Of a DNA stretch of 64,000 bases, positions 20,700-32,966 are shown piece by piece. Source of the DNA: Macrolepiota albuminosa (Eukaryota; Basidiomycota; Agaricomycetes; Agaricales; Agaricaceae); contig JAMWFC010000096.1 of assembly GCA_027475525.1 (NCBI GenBank), forward strand, positions 124,001-188,000. Reading direction: 5' to 3'. Each line of letters starts with the position of its first letter. Position 1 is the stretch's first letter. A program made the position numbers and the translations under genes. The notes beneath the pieces were generated by a model. It had not been told where the DNA came from and did not search any database. It was given only the letters and a program-made list of their open reading frames with translations.

Positions 20700-22665
20700 T
20701 CAGAGTCTGATCCATGATTCAGAATGTCTTCTGTTTCTAAATTGCTGGATTGTTTTCTGTGAATTGGAAGTCACAGTCTTCTCTGTTGATGGTCCAGACA
20801 GCCCAACCCATGGTTTGGCGTTTTGGACAGCTGCTGATGAAATGTCCAAGTTCTCCACAGAGGAGGCAGGTGCCCTTCTGGCATTGCTGCTCCTGAACTT
20901 CTTTGGAAACATCGATCCAGGGGCAGTCAGGATTTCTGACTTGGTTTGCATGGAGAGCTTCCTCTTCATTGTCTTTGGGGTGCTTGCTGGTTGGAGCATC
21001 GAGGTTGTCAGGGTCTCCAGAGAGGGGGTCAGGGATGTTGTTGATGTCAGCTGCGTTGAGGGCGGCTGGTGGTCATGGTGCTGGGACATGGGATGGCCCG
21101 GGGGGTCCTTATCCTGGAATAGGACATGGAGCGGGGCCTTGCGGTACCTGGTTAGGGGCTCCAGGGTGGTTAGCTTTTCAAGAGGGTCCTCCTGGAGGGG
21201 TACACTGGGCCCAAGAGCCGGAGTACTCGTTGCAATCTTCCCAGTACCTCTGATTGATCTGGGTCACCAGTGCCTTGTAGCCATTGTACATTGCCTGTTT
21301 GGGTGCGAGGCGGAGGACGTCCTTGATTTGCTGAGGGAGTGCTCACCAGAGTGTTGTAGTTCCAGCCCATTTTGTAGGCTTCTTTTTCAAATTGGACGAT
21401 GAAGGTAGCAAAGCACTCTTTGGACCTCATTCAGAGATTGAAGAGGTTTTTCTCAGCTTCCACAACAGTGTCAAAGATGCTGAAGTGGCCAGAGAATTCT
21501 TGCACAAAGGCCACCCACTGGGACAGTACGGGATTGTTGGGCTCAAACCGGAGGAGGGCCGTGTAGTGGTCGAAGGCCAGTCCCTGCAGGTATGAGGCAG
21601 CAAATGTGACGTGGAATGCTTTGAACTGAAATGTGATGGGCTTGGCTTGGATGTCCTGTGGGTTCTGATGGCGTGGAGGAGGGGCGGTGTGGTAGTAGTA
21701 ATAGTAGTGGTTCCCTCCTCTCTGTTGAGGTGGGAAGGCACCTGCAGCGGCGCTCCATCCTCCGGGAGGTCCTCTGTGGGGTGGGCCTCCTCTGGGAGGC
21801 TATCTATAACCTCCTGGCAGGGGTCTGGGGGCCCATTGAGGGTTGGGGGGCTTCCGTAGGGGCGGTGGGGGGCCACTGGGTCTGAGGAGGTGGACAGGGG
21901 GAGGAGGAGGTGGTGGTGGTGAGTGGAGGTGAGGGGGGTCCTTGTCCAGAGCATTGAGGAGGTTGACTGTAAGGGCAACCTCTAGAGGCTGTGGCTCAGT
22001 CACACAGCTGGCAGAGGGAGATCCAAAGTGTATTAGAATATATACTGACAATATCAAGGTAGCTACTCACCTGGCAGAGGAAGATCCAAAGAGAAAAGTC
22101 TAGGGATTTCCTATGCCAGGTTGGACGCTTTTGGGGCCTCTGAAGCATGGAAAACAACTGTAGAGTACAACAAAACCTTAAAAACTCGAAAATTGCCTAC
22201 ACAAACAATTGCACAAATAAGGGGCAACTCTGGCAAACTCTGGCTTATATAAGCAGTCTGGAAGTGGTGCTGAGTGGCCCACACTTGTCTGAATGGTGGC
22301 TAAAAAACCAGAGCATCTCAAGGGCTGAGAATAGTACTAACAGATAGTGTTGAAAGAATAGAAACAGTAAAATGAAATAATGTCAGAAGAAATAAGAGAA
22401 TGAATGAAAGGAGAGTGAAGAGATAAGAAGTGAGAAAAGGAAGAAATGAGAAGTCCTCTGACATTGACTGTAAGAGAGTTGAGGTGGTCCCTTCTGAGGG
22501 GTTTCCAGGGTTTCGGTGTTCAAGGAGGGTAGTTGGAGTTGGGCGGCCTGCAGCCAGGACAGCAAGGGTCCTCTGCTGGCTAGAGGCAGCTCCCCATGGG
22601 GTTTTGGGGAGTCCTCTGGGTACCATCCTATAGGTACCAGAGTTGATGGGGGGGTTTGCGTACAT
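20700..22665 (-). pseudogene. gag of gypsy A, interrupted by a solo LTR
   Basis: The start is taken at ATG 22665, 164 bp from the 5' LTR. About 66 Pro/Ser/Thr-rich residues follow. The frame is then split by the solo LTR 21968-22463; deleting the LTR and one TTGAC copy joins the two sides in the same frame. The capsid-like core lies in a shifted frame at about 21640-21430 (FKAFHVTFAASYLQGLAF, FSGHFSIFDTVVEAEKNLF). It meets a TGA, probably CGA originally, and continues at 21430-21170 (SKECFATFIVQFEKEAY). A CCHC knuckle (CLLCGELGHFISSC) is encoded near 20870-20830. This protein packages element RNA; here it carries at least two frameshifts and one stop. Confidence 0.82.
21968..22463 (-). repeat. 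solo LTR nested in gag of gypsy A (496 bp)
   Basis: On the minus strand it runs TGTCAGAGGACTTC to TTGCCCTTACA. It is bounded by TTGAC at 21963-21967 and TTGAC at 22464-22468, an exact 5-bp target duplication. It belongs to the same LTR family as 9776-10275 and 50051-50554. Confidence 0.92.
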
Positions 22666-22828
22666 CCGCCTATCTAGGGGATGCAGGAGCTGACTGGCAG
22701 AGGGGCCGTAGGCTCCATTTGGGTCAAGGCCCTAATTTGGGGTGCTGGGTAGATTTCAGGGATCAGGGGTGAGTAGATAGGGATGTACGTAGACATCAAG
22801 AATGGAGTAAGAGGGAGTCTTGATATTA

Positions 22829-23460
22829 TGTCAGGTTCTGCTGACAACGGGGGCCTCTGGAGGTAACTGGGTCTTTACTAGGGAGACTCGAAGTCTACAG
22901 AGAGTCTCCAGGTAATGGAGGATGAGTTCTGGAGCTTGGGTGGGGTGCAAGGGTGCTACGGAGCACTGGAGTTTGTGGAGAGGGGTGGAGCAGGATCCTG
23001 GGCTAAGTCTGAAATGCAAAGATGGGAAGAGGCGGAGCCTGTGAGGGCAGAGGATAACAGGGGATGATCAGAGGAAGAGACTAAGACTGGGAGACTGAGT
23101 TGAGATTGAAGTGAGACTTGAGAGAAGAAGAAGATAGATTGAGTGGATAGTATGAAGTAGACAAGAGAGTATAGAGATGTGTGCTTTAGCAATATCAAGA
23201 CTACTGTAACGAGTTGTGGACTACCAGCTATATACCTGTGTTGGTTAAGGTCCAGGGTGTCCAGTCTGGAACCCAGACTGGACACCATGTGGTTGGTCCT
23301 GTGTGCTGTATTGCCCGGGTGCGAGTCCTGTGCAGTGTATTGTCTGGGTGTGGGTGTGGTGCCGGGAGGACTGGGTCGGGGTCCATCAGGGACCAGTCAG
23401 GGCCCGTGGGGTGTCAGAGTTTTTGTGAGTGGCGTTGGCGCAATGGGACAGGTCGTGACA
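22829..23460 (-). repeat. 5' LTR of gypsy A (632 bp)
   Basis: It runs TGTCAGGTTCTGCTG to CAGGTCGTGACA on plus and aligns over its full length with 14956-15605. GAGTG follows at 23461, matching 14951-14955. Confidence 0.9.
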
Positions 23461-24603
23461 GAGTGCTCCTCTGAAGCACAAGTTCATCCGCTTGAGGTTG
23501 AGCAGGCCCCACACCTTTACCCCCAATCTGTTGGGGATCTTCCCCAAAAACTCATCTTGGGCCTTATATTTCAGGGCCTGCAACTCCTTGGTGTGATTTG
23601 CCTTCTTCTTTGCAATGCGCTTATTGCATGATACTCACTGGAATCTATCACCTCCAGTTTGGAGGCATTGGCCTCAATGTTGACATGAAGGCCCCAACTT
23701 GGCCAGGGCAGACGGTTCAAATAGTGGCTGAGCCACCGGTGAGGCAGGCACATTTTATGCCAGAGTTCTCCCTCCAGGCTCATCGCAAGGAGTAATGTTA
23801 ACAGGCTCTCATGGTGCCACAACAACGGATTTGGACCCCATAAATGGGGCCTGAGACGATGCAGTTTTTCACTGACCCAAAAACAGCCCTGCCAAAGGTT
23901 CACTGACTGCAGCCAGCAATTCTGAGGGGACCTGATGGCCTGGGATGGGTAGCTGTGATGACGAGGCAATGGGCTGAGCAGGCTGCTCAGGGCCCGCAAA
24001 TTGCATGGCCCATGGAGGTTTGACTGGTCAACTGGGCTGATATTTAGCCCTCTTGACCTCAGCGGTTGGTTCCTCAAATGTGGAAACTTTGCTCTTAGAT
24101 GCATGTTCAATCTGTTCCAGCGCTGCAATGTGCTGCCTCTTCATCAGCTTGATCTAATTGAGCAATCCCTCTATCACCATCATGGCCAGATTGTCCTGCA
24201 GGAAGGACACAGTTGCAGGGACTGGCTGTCCCACTGCTTCCAATCCGCTCAAGAGTACATCTGGCACTGCTAACTCCTGTGCTTGTGGCGCAGGTTCCAC
24301 ATATAATTCTGCCATGGGACAATGCACCCATGGTACTGATGGCAGCCCCATCACCACACCCGCATACATCGGTTTTGATGCAAACAAGCGCAACAATGGT
24401 TCCTGGTAATAGCGCTCATAGCACGTGCTGTCCTCTGGGCACCCGTAGCACCCTTCATCATTGACCTCCATCTTTTGCGAGTGGAGGGGCATCTGGTATG
24501 GAAGCGGTTCCTCACGGCCTGGATAGGCCACACCCACTGACTGATACTGGCTCACCGCTGGATATGGCGGCTGCCTCTGGTACTGGGTAGGGTATTCTTG
24601 CAC
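23461..24603 (-). pseudogene. gag-like protein of element B, N-terminal part (broken)
   Basis: This is the other half of the protein cut by gypsy A. The block 23583-23461 (IPNRLGVKVWGLLNLKRMN then FRGAL) matches IPDGLGVFISGTLVERSNW then YGGAL of element G and joins in register with YYLYHSNAVLL at 14941 once the insertion and one GAGTG are removed. Upstream, 24603-24154 encodes a Gln/Pro/Tyr-rich N-terminus followed by FLQDNLAMMVIEGLL, comparable to the helix before the basic region of element G. The intervening stretch has several stops. No ATG was found for the N-terminal frame, so its true start is unknown. Confidence 0.72.
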
Positions 24604-24897
24604 ATGTATATTTGGGGGTCTTCCCCCTCCACTAGAGCCTTGCAGGCTCTGGTCACTCTTTTGCAGCCCCCAATAGGCTATTATGAAGCAACACGTCAGC
24701 TACATGTATTGGGACTGAGGAAAGAAAAAAAAAAAAAACAATCTCCTACTCCGCCAGTAGTGTAAACAACCACAAATACACACCACCTGGTCTCTCACCG
24801 GCAATCATAGTCACATAAACAGCCACAATTAGTAGCCATCTGGTTAGTTACCGGCCATCAAAGTGGACTTTGTCCACATTCTACTACCACATATGCA

Positions 24898-27800
24898 TTA
24901 TGCGCATTTTGTGAGCTGTTGAGGATGTTTCATGCCCTGCAGCTCCAGGTACCTGTCCATCACTGCAAGGTCTTTGCAGTTCACTAGCGGTTCCCAGGTA
25001 GTATTACCTAAGCTCCACCTTACCTTGAATTCGAGGTTTCCCCTTATTCACCGATGACCATTCCTGGTCATCACTAGTTTCAAAGTCATACGGCTCTGGA
25101 GTTGTATGATTAGGAAAGAGCACATCACTATTGGCCAAGTACGGTTGCAACAGCAACACATGGAGCTTAGGGACTATCCTGCAAGCTTGCAGCACATGAG
25201 GCAGTTCCAGCACATAGTTAGACGTGCTCGGCTTGGCCTCAAGGACTCTATATGGTCCAATCCACTTCGGACACAGCTTACTTGCCCTGCCTTTCAGCAG
25301 GTTCAAGTTCTTTGTTGAGAGGTACACTAGGTTCCCTTTCTTTATGTCCGGATTATCACATCTGCGATTATTCACATGTTTTGTCTGCCATATGCGTGAT
25401 TCTATAATTGCATCATGGGCATCTGCCAAGTTCCTTAGTGCATTGCACACAAACTGCTTCACTCCCACATGAATAGCTTCGTCAGTACAAAGTTCACAAA
25501 TCATGGATGGCATATAGCTATTATTGAGTTCAAAGGGTGAGTACCCAGTGGTTTCAGATATGTTCGCATTTATCGCAAATTCAACAAGTGGACATCTATC
25601 CACCCAGTCCTTCTGATCAGGACGTATGAATGCTCAAAATATTTGCGTGATATTTCTAGTTGCATGTTATGTCTGACCATTTGTTTGCAGATGAAACACC
25701 GTTGACATGAGCAGCTTTGCTCCGAGCAGTTTGTGCAGCTCCTTCCACCATTTGGAAGTGAACTTAGCATCTTGATCACTTACAATTGAACTTGACAATC
25801 TATAAAGGTGCACTATCTCCTTGAGATATATCCACAACAAGTCGGAAGCTGTCATAGTGGTTCTTACCGGAATGAGATGGACCATACTGGTCATTCTGCA
25901 GATCACTACCCAGAGGTAGTTAAAACCCTTTGACTCAGGAAACAGACCTATAAAGTCCATCCAGATTGAATCCCAGGATTTGACTGGTATAGGAAGCAGA
26001 TGAAGCTTCCCCTGTGGCTTCAATGTTGATACTTTTGACTGTTGACATAGCTCACATGTCAAGCAGAATTGGCTCATTTCTTTGGCCATTTGCAGCCACC
26101 AGTACCAGCATTGCACATAGTCCAGCATTTTCTGAGTGCTGAAGTGGTCCACTATTCTATGGGCCTGGTCCAGGATAGTCATGATCAACGACCTCTCTTG
26201 GAGAATGCAGATGACTTTGGACCCAGTGGGTCTGGTAAGGTAGACAAGCTGCTGCTCCACCTTGAAGTGCGGATGCGCTTGGATATTGTTCAGAATCTCT
26301 AAGAAGAGATTGTCATCCTTGTATCCTTGCTGGATACATGTGCAAAATTGCGCATTGCTTAAGTTGGCCAGTGCAGGCTTATGGTCCTGTGACTCCAGTG
26401 CCTGCTAGAGAGTCATCTCAGTACCCCTCAGAGGCATCCCTTGCCTTGTTTCTTCACTTGGCTGAGGGACCTCATGATCCACCAGCACCTGGGCCTCGAT
26501 ATTGTGAGCTTTTTGCTGTTCTTGCAGTCACTTACTGTGACATGTTTCTTGTGCTCGCATGGTCCGTAATTTGACTATATGTTCTTTGATTTCATGGAAC
26601 CTATGCAGAGGCAAGTCTTTGCCCTCTGGGTCAATGCATCTGTCTGACTGGACATAGTCATGCACATCATAGACGTCATTTCAAGTATCACTCTTGAAAT
26701 ATTGAGACAGGCAATCCGTCACTTTGTTCAATTCACCTTTTACATAGGTGATGTTGAACTGGTACCACAACATGTAGTCAATCCAGCAACGTTGTCACAG
26801 AGATAGATGCACCTGAGTCTTGAAAAACTTGAGTGCTTTGTGATCTGTAATGATATGGATCTTATATCCCATCAACTTATCCTCCCATTTTAAGAGGGCT
26901 TTCAGAATAGCAAGTGTTTCTAACTTGTGTACAGTCTAGTTCTGCTAGGCAGCAGTGAACTTACGGGACATAAATCCCGCTGGTTGGCAAGTCTGCCATG
27001 TTTTACCTTGGCCAAACATGGCCCCAACCCCAGTCTTTGATGCATTGCATATGAGCCAAATGGGCTTGTCAATGCATGGATCAATTGGCCAAATGACTGG
27101 CATTTTTGCACAAATGCGCTTAATCATCTCAAAGCACCACTGATGCAGCAGTCTCCAGTAAAAAGAGGACCCATTCTGGGTCATGGCCATAAGTGGCCCT
27201 GTGTATGCTGTGATATCTGGCAAAAAGTTACCAATATAGTTTACAACTCCAACAAATCACTGGATATCATTATATGTGCATGGGATATGCCACTCTTGAA
27301 TTCAATTGAGTTTATCTGTGTCTGGGTGAATACCCTTCTTGTCAATGACGTGATGGAGACAGTCTATACTAGATGTGTACAACTTGCACTTCTTCTATTT
27401 GAGGTAGAGGCCCAGAGTCCATCAAATATGATATCCGATGTTTTGGAAATCTCATCCTCTCGTGCATGACGGTATACTTTTCCTGTCTGGGTCACCTGCA
27501 CCCTTTCCATAGTCTGCATCACCATTGATGCCACCAACTTGTTCCACTCCCATGGCATTCATAGGTCATACACCTATTGCACTCCTGGCTGAGGCACTGG
27601 TCAATCCATCAGCGATCTTGTGCTTTCCACAGTTCCTATTGTACTATATACCTCGTCCTTGATGAGATCCTCAACCTTCACTCAAGAGCTAGTTGGCTGA
27701 CACTCCAGCAACTCCACCATGTGTTTATCATGCTCATTCTTATGCTGTACAGCCTGTTTAGGCTTTCCATTTGTACACCCAATCACATCTGGGTGCTTTC

Positions 27801-28308
27801 CCTTCTTCAGAGTTCCTTGAAACTCTTCCTCAGACATTAGTATAGCCAGCAAATCTGCTGGCAGGCTTTTTGGTAGGACCTGCTTGTTCTCCACCTCCTG
27901 TACAGTTGCTCTCTTGCAACCATCTAGTCAGTTGCATTCATCACGCTGCTTCTCAGTTGTGGGATAGCGCCTCAGACGACCATCTGTGTTGTTCAAAACA
28001 ACTTTCTCTGCCTTCACAGATGTATTATTCACAACAACCATGTCATTCACGAAGTCCAATGACACCTTGTTTTTATGCATAAACGGTATACCAATGATCA
28101 TGTTGTAGCAATCAAAATTTGTTATGTCTTTGATCAACGTCCCTGACATCTTTATTTTTACTTCAGCACCAAACTGCACCATGGCGCAACTCCCTACAGT
28201 CCCCAGCTGGAGCATCAATGGCTCCTCCAATTCATGAATGTGAATCACATTTATGTGAGCAAACTGGGGTGTAATGCTCATAGTAGTACTCCCTGAGTCC
28301 CACAACAT
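24898..28308 (-). pseudogene. decayed Ty3/gypsy Pol with chromodomain (element C)
   Basis: Minus strand from 28308: retropepsin (LWDSGSTTMSITPQF), then degraded RT pieces (27558-27364), the RT/RNase H junction (PDITAYTGPLMAMTQNGSS, 27223-26945), integrase zinc region (CLTCELCQQSK) and catalytic-core motifs (SIWMDFIGLFPES, SIVSDQDAKF, 26260-25667), and integrase C-terminus (25603-25004). A chromodomain-like end (KVRWSLGNTTWEPL) lies in a shifted frame down to 24898. Many frameshifts and stops are present and no gag was found. LTRs could not be defined; a segment with an A-run at 24600-24890 may hold one. Confidence 0.8.
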
Positions 28309-28388
28309 CCATGCTAGATGGATTATCTAGCCAGCAAGTTGGACTGCCCAATAAGAGTGGCAAAGGTGAAGGTATATAAAGCACACCT

Positions 28389-28880
28389 TTGCAAATCTCC
28401 AGAAAAGTTAGCAAGATCTGCACTGAGAAGAGAGGACAAGAAATGTCTTGCATTGTACATAGAAGTCAACAGGCACAAAGCGTGGACTTTGTGTGGGACT
28501 CTGGGAGCATGACGACTAGCATTATGCCTCAGTTCTGCCAAGTACATGACATTTATATAAGTGAGCTGAATGAGCCATTGATCCTTCAATTGGGAACCAT
28601 GGGCAGTTGTGCTACTGTTCAATTTGAGACACAGGCATCAATAGCCTATGCAACAGCTAAGAGCTGGAAATACCTTGATGTGGTGAATTTTAACTGCTAC
28701 AACATGATTGTTGAGACACTGTATATGTCTAAATACAATGTTATTCTGGTCTTCCAGAATAATCAGATTGTGGTAAATAAGGAGACCATTCCAGCCCTGC
28801 AAATAGCTCTGGATAATGGGGATGAGAGAGCCCATTGCCACAGAGCTATCAAGAAGAAGCTGCTAGTACAACAGAAATAA
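28389..28880 (+). pseudogene. retropepsin fragment of a second gypsy copy (element D)
   Basis: The plus-strand frame contains VWDSGSMTTSIMPQF, ELNEPLILQLGTMGSCA and FNCYNMIVETLYM, residue-for-residue homologous to the minus-strand retropepsin at 28308-27928. The two copies are therefore head-to-head, about 80 bp apart. The plus copy continues as stop-ridden acidic sequence to about 29220 with no RT. It is the 5' stub of a related gag-pol. Confidence 0.75.
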
Positions 28881-29755
28881 CTAGACAGTGGGAGAGGATT
28901 TTCCACTTGTGGAGGAGGAAGCTGAGCAGAGGCAAGCTCAGGCAAGCTTACCAAGTGATAGCCCTGCACTTATGGTGCTTGAATAGGAGGCTGAAGAGTA
29001 CAAACACACTCTGAGGAGGGGGAAGAAGGTGATCAAGCCTAAAGCATCCAAAGAGGGTGATGAAAGCAGAAAGGCTGAGGACAATGAGCCTTAGGAGGTG
29101 ATTGAATGCCAACCAATATCATCAAAAATTAAGGTTGAGGACCTTGTGATGGATGAAGAGGATAGGGCAGAGACATTGTTGTTGTTAATGACAGAGAGAT
29201 CAATCTGGAATTGACCTGTACTGCATCTGATATTTAAATAGGTTTTTGATTCCTAAATGCCTCCAAAATGAAATGAACTGGTGTCGTCCATGTATGCATA
29301 GAGAGGATCATGCTGGAATGTGAAAGAGAAGCACTTTCAACAGGCAACTGTCAAAGAAGTGTCTCAGCTGAGTGAGATAATATTTGATAGAGTATCTATC
29401 ATTGCAAGGATGCAGAAGCAACTGCCTCCAGCTTGGTTGCATAACCCAGATGAGAGTGAACTGAGGATTGTGGCCCTCAGAGAACCTTAACCCAACCAGA
29501 ATTAATTGGGTCAAAACTCTATGGTTATTATCCTTGTGCACCATGTTGACATTGGGCCATGACATATCAGTCACTAACCCACATGATAAATGCAAATCTG
29601 TGAAACCCACACACAATATCTGGCACTGCTCTGCTTAAGACTTATGGAATGGGTAAAAGGCTTACATATCCTGAAACAAAGGAGGGAGACTCATCAGCTC
29701 TAAAGGCCAGGAACTCTGCACTAATAGAAACTATGAGGGTGTCAAATCTTGTTGC
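28881..29755 (+). other. decayed downstream part of element D, no intact gene
   Basis: Short plus-strand pieces rich in Glu/Lys (GKKVIKPKASKEGDESRKA) continue the element D polyprotein with many stops. Nothing recognisable is left between about 29220 and the start of the DIRS-like RT. Confidence 0.5.
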
Positions 29756-31533
29756 ATGAGCACAAACATGAGTGCTCCAGATGCGGAAAAAAGGATCATA
29801 GCACTCAAAGGTGCCCTCTTGCACAACAGCTTTAAGTTCACCACTCCTTACAAACACCAAGCATGGAATTCAGAAATTGCCAAAGCAGAGCTCTCCAAAA
29901 TTTTCCCATCTCTTGCACACAACATCAAATTCAGGTTTGACGCCGGAATACCACCAGTTGCACAAATTTTCACCCCACTAAACAGAGACTCAGTCAACAA
30001 CTTATCGATCTAGTTTGATGCAATCGTCAAAGCAGAGCTGCTCAAAAGGCGTTATCTGGGGCCCTTCACTTGCCAGCAGGTTGAGGACATCATTGGGAAC
30101 TTTTAGACGTCACCGCTCAGCATCATCTCTAAGCCCAACAAGCCAGGGAAATACAGGCTTATACAAAACCTATCCTACTCCTACACATTGAATGCAAACA
30201 TCAGCATGCAATCTATTAATAGTGCGATCGACTCAGCACAATTTCCGTGCACATGGGAAACTTTTAACAGTGTTTATCTACTCATCTCCAGATTCCCCCC
30301 AGACTCATAGGCAGCGACATGTGATGTGAAAGAGGTGTACCAAACTGTGCCAATTAAACTGGCACAGTGGCCTGGCCTTGTCATCAAACTGCGGGAGCCA
30401 GACTCTTTCGCCATTGATACAATGGATTGTTTCAGGCTGGGTTCAGGCTGTGGATGTTATGGCATCATGGGTGATGCTGGGGTTGAGATTCTCAGGGCAA
30501 ACGGAATGGGCCCAATGTCAAAATGGGTGGACGATCACATTTTCTTCCAAATTAAATTCGAACACCTGGACAATTACAATAAAGCCAGAGAGAGGTGGGC
30601 CAAGGATGCACGAGCAGGAAGTGGAAGAGTGCACAGAGGAGGCAGAATCTGGTATCAAGGAGCTAAGAATGTGGAAGATAGGTGGAACAAATATGACGAG
30701 AATATGCAGTTCTCAATCAACGACCTTTTTGGGATGTTCCCTAGATCTAAGAGCAACAGAGAATACTCATATGCCAAACAAGACATTGATGCAATATCAG
30801 AAATCCTGGGTATCCCCTGGAAAAAGTCCAAAGATGTTGAATGCTGCAACGCGGTCATATATATCGGCTTTCTCTGGAATGTTAGGCAGCGAGAAGTCAG
30901 CATTCCCAAACCAAAAAGAGAAAAATACTTACAAGCAATTGCCGATTGGGGAAAATCAAAGCACCACATGCTTGAAGAAGCCCAGAAGCTCTACAGGAAG
31001 TTACTACATTCCTGCTACGTGGTTCCGAGCGCCAGAGCCTACCTCACCCATCTGGAAGCCTTCATGCACATCTTCCACGATTGTCCATTCATGCCACGTC
31101 ATACTCCAAAAGAAACCAATGAGACCTGCACTGGTGGCAGCAAGTACTTTGTGAACCAGTGGCAAGGCCGATTCTGGAACCACGAGCCTATGCAAACATC
31201 AAAGCTTATTCAGATGCAAGCTCTGAAACTGGAATTGGAGTCGTCATCAAAGACAAGTGGAGGGCGTGGAGCCTTGTACCAGGGTGGAAGGGGGAAGGAA
31301 GAGATATTGGCTGGGCGGAAGCAGTGGGATTCTTCCTCATGGTCTTGTCAATCACACAGTTGAGGCATGTCAAACACCACATCAAGGTCTTTGGCGATAA
31401 CCGAGGAGTTGTGGAAGGCTGGTGGACAGGGAAAAGTCGGAATAAACAAGTCAATGAGATTTTCAAACTCGTTCATTGCACATGTGAACAATACAACATT
31501 GCAGTATGCACCAGATATGTTCCAAGTAAGTAA
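29756..31533 (+). pseudogene. DIRS-like reverse transcriptase and RNase H (broken)
   Basis: The RT begins in stop-ridden form (29756-30325: SIISKPNKPGKYRLIQNLSY, then CDVKEVYQTVPIK). It becomes open from 30326 to 31363, with the catalytic box as WVDDHIFF at about 30520 and downstream thumb residues (YIGFLWNVRQREVSIPKPK). After a frameshift near 31155 RNase H follows (31159-31533), with acidic residues in AYSDASSETG, WAEAVGF and VFGDNRGVVEGWW, so its active site looks intact. The protein would copy element RNA. In-frame stops at about 30012, 30106 and 30310 and the frameshift show that it is inactive. Confidence 0.88.
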
Positions 31534-32966
31534 AACCCCATGGATGGGCCCTCTAGAGGGGAGTTCCCAATACAAAAGCCTTTACTGCCAACAGTACCCA
31601 TCCCTAGCAAGATCACAAAACACGTCGTCAACATCGACCAATCAATTCTCACAGCAGAGCCTGAGTGCAGAGAAAAGCAAAAAAAGACTGCTGGCAGAAG
31701 CGCAGAGCTGGATGAATCGACACTCAAACATCAAGACAAGGCAATCCAATGTCAAACCGACGAGTGGCTCACCTATGCCAAATCCTGGCAGAAATCATAG
31801 TGCATCCAATAAGCCACACAACACCGTACCTGGTGAGAAAAGGAGGAAGCCAATGCCATACCCTGCAGGTTTGACACCAGCATGGTCCCTGCTATGCCCT
31901 CACATCATGGCCAGACTTTGCTTGTGGAGACAAGTGCAATCACTCAACGACTTGACAAATCACTCTGCTCCCAGCATTCTATCCGAAGATGATCTTGCTA
32001 GAGTCTTCACAGTGATGAATGCCGCCTGGGCTGACTCTACTAAGCAAACCTATAGCACAGGACTATTGCTTTTTCACGTGTTCTGCGACTTCAGGAGCAT
32101 ACCAGAAGTGCAACAGGCTCCCATCACTCTGGAAATACTCAAAGCCTTTGTAGCAGCATCCGCGGGGGCTTACTCTAAAACCGCAATCGAGAATTTTCTA
32201 GCGAGGATTAGGGCATGGCATCTGTTGCATAGTGTGAGCTGGGAAATAGATGACACTCACATGCATACCCTCCTAAGAGTGGCAGAGAGGTTAGCTCCCG
32301 CTGCCTCTAAAAGGAAAGAGAGACTTCTCTGAACCGTTGAGTTCCTAAGAACAATATGCAACCAGCTGAGCATAGACTCTCCGCACCCAGAACCACTCAA
32401 TGTAGCCGTCTTTGCATGCGCAACAACATGCTTTTACAGCGTAGCTCGGTTAGGGAAGTTTACCATCCCTACTCTGTCAGCATTTGACCTCCTCATCCAC
32501 ATAAAGCTGAGTGATGTGTCGTTTTCCACTGACCAGTCAGGCCTCCAGACCACCTCCTTCTTCCTTCCAAGGACCAAAACTGCGGTACATGGGGAAATTG
32601 TATTGTGGGGAGCACAAAGTGACTCGTCAGACCCAAAAGGGGCATTAGAGAAACATCTGAGCATAAACAACCCTGCTCCGAATAGTCCACTGTTTGCTTA
32701 CAAGAACAAGAAAGGAAAGTCAGTGCCTCTGATGAAGAAGAAGTTCCTCGAAGTACTCATCAAGGCAGCTAGAGCTGCAAACCTGGAACCGCTACAAGGT
32801 TACGGAATTTGCATTGGCACCACATTAGAATATCTGCTGAGAGGAGTCCCTTTAGAAGCCATGAAGGCTATAGGTCGCTGGTCCAGCAACGCTTTTTATG
32901 GATACCTATCCAAGCATGAGCAAATCCTCGCTCCCTATTTGCAAGCCGTACCTGCTTTACACGAAT

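Larger units (their letters stand above)
14956..23460 (-). mobile_element. complete but decayed Ty3/gypsy element A
   Basis: Two LTRs (14956-15605 and 22829-23460) bound an internal region that codes on the minus strand for gag with a zinc knuckle, two retropepsins, RT, RNase H and integrase. The flanks are GAGTG on both sides (14951-14955 and 23461-23465), an exact 5-bp target duplication, so the insertion into element B is intact end to end. Two solo LTRs lie inside it (18483-19239 and 21968-22463). A plus-strand accessory frame lies between the integrase end and the 3' LTR. Confidence 0.9.
13079..24720 (-). mobile_element. gag-only LTR element copy B, split by a gypsy insertion
   Basis: The minus-strand protein fragments on both sides of the gypsy element (14956-23460) join into one protein homologous to that of the element at 50650-53571. 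The 3' LTR is at 13079-13250, preceded on the minus strand by a G-rich polypurine tract. No protease, RT or integrase of its own is present. The insertion site duplicated GAGTG. The 5' LTR was not found, and the upper boundary near 24720 is approximate because a different gypsy begins at about 24.9 kb. Confidence 0.75.
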
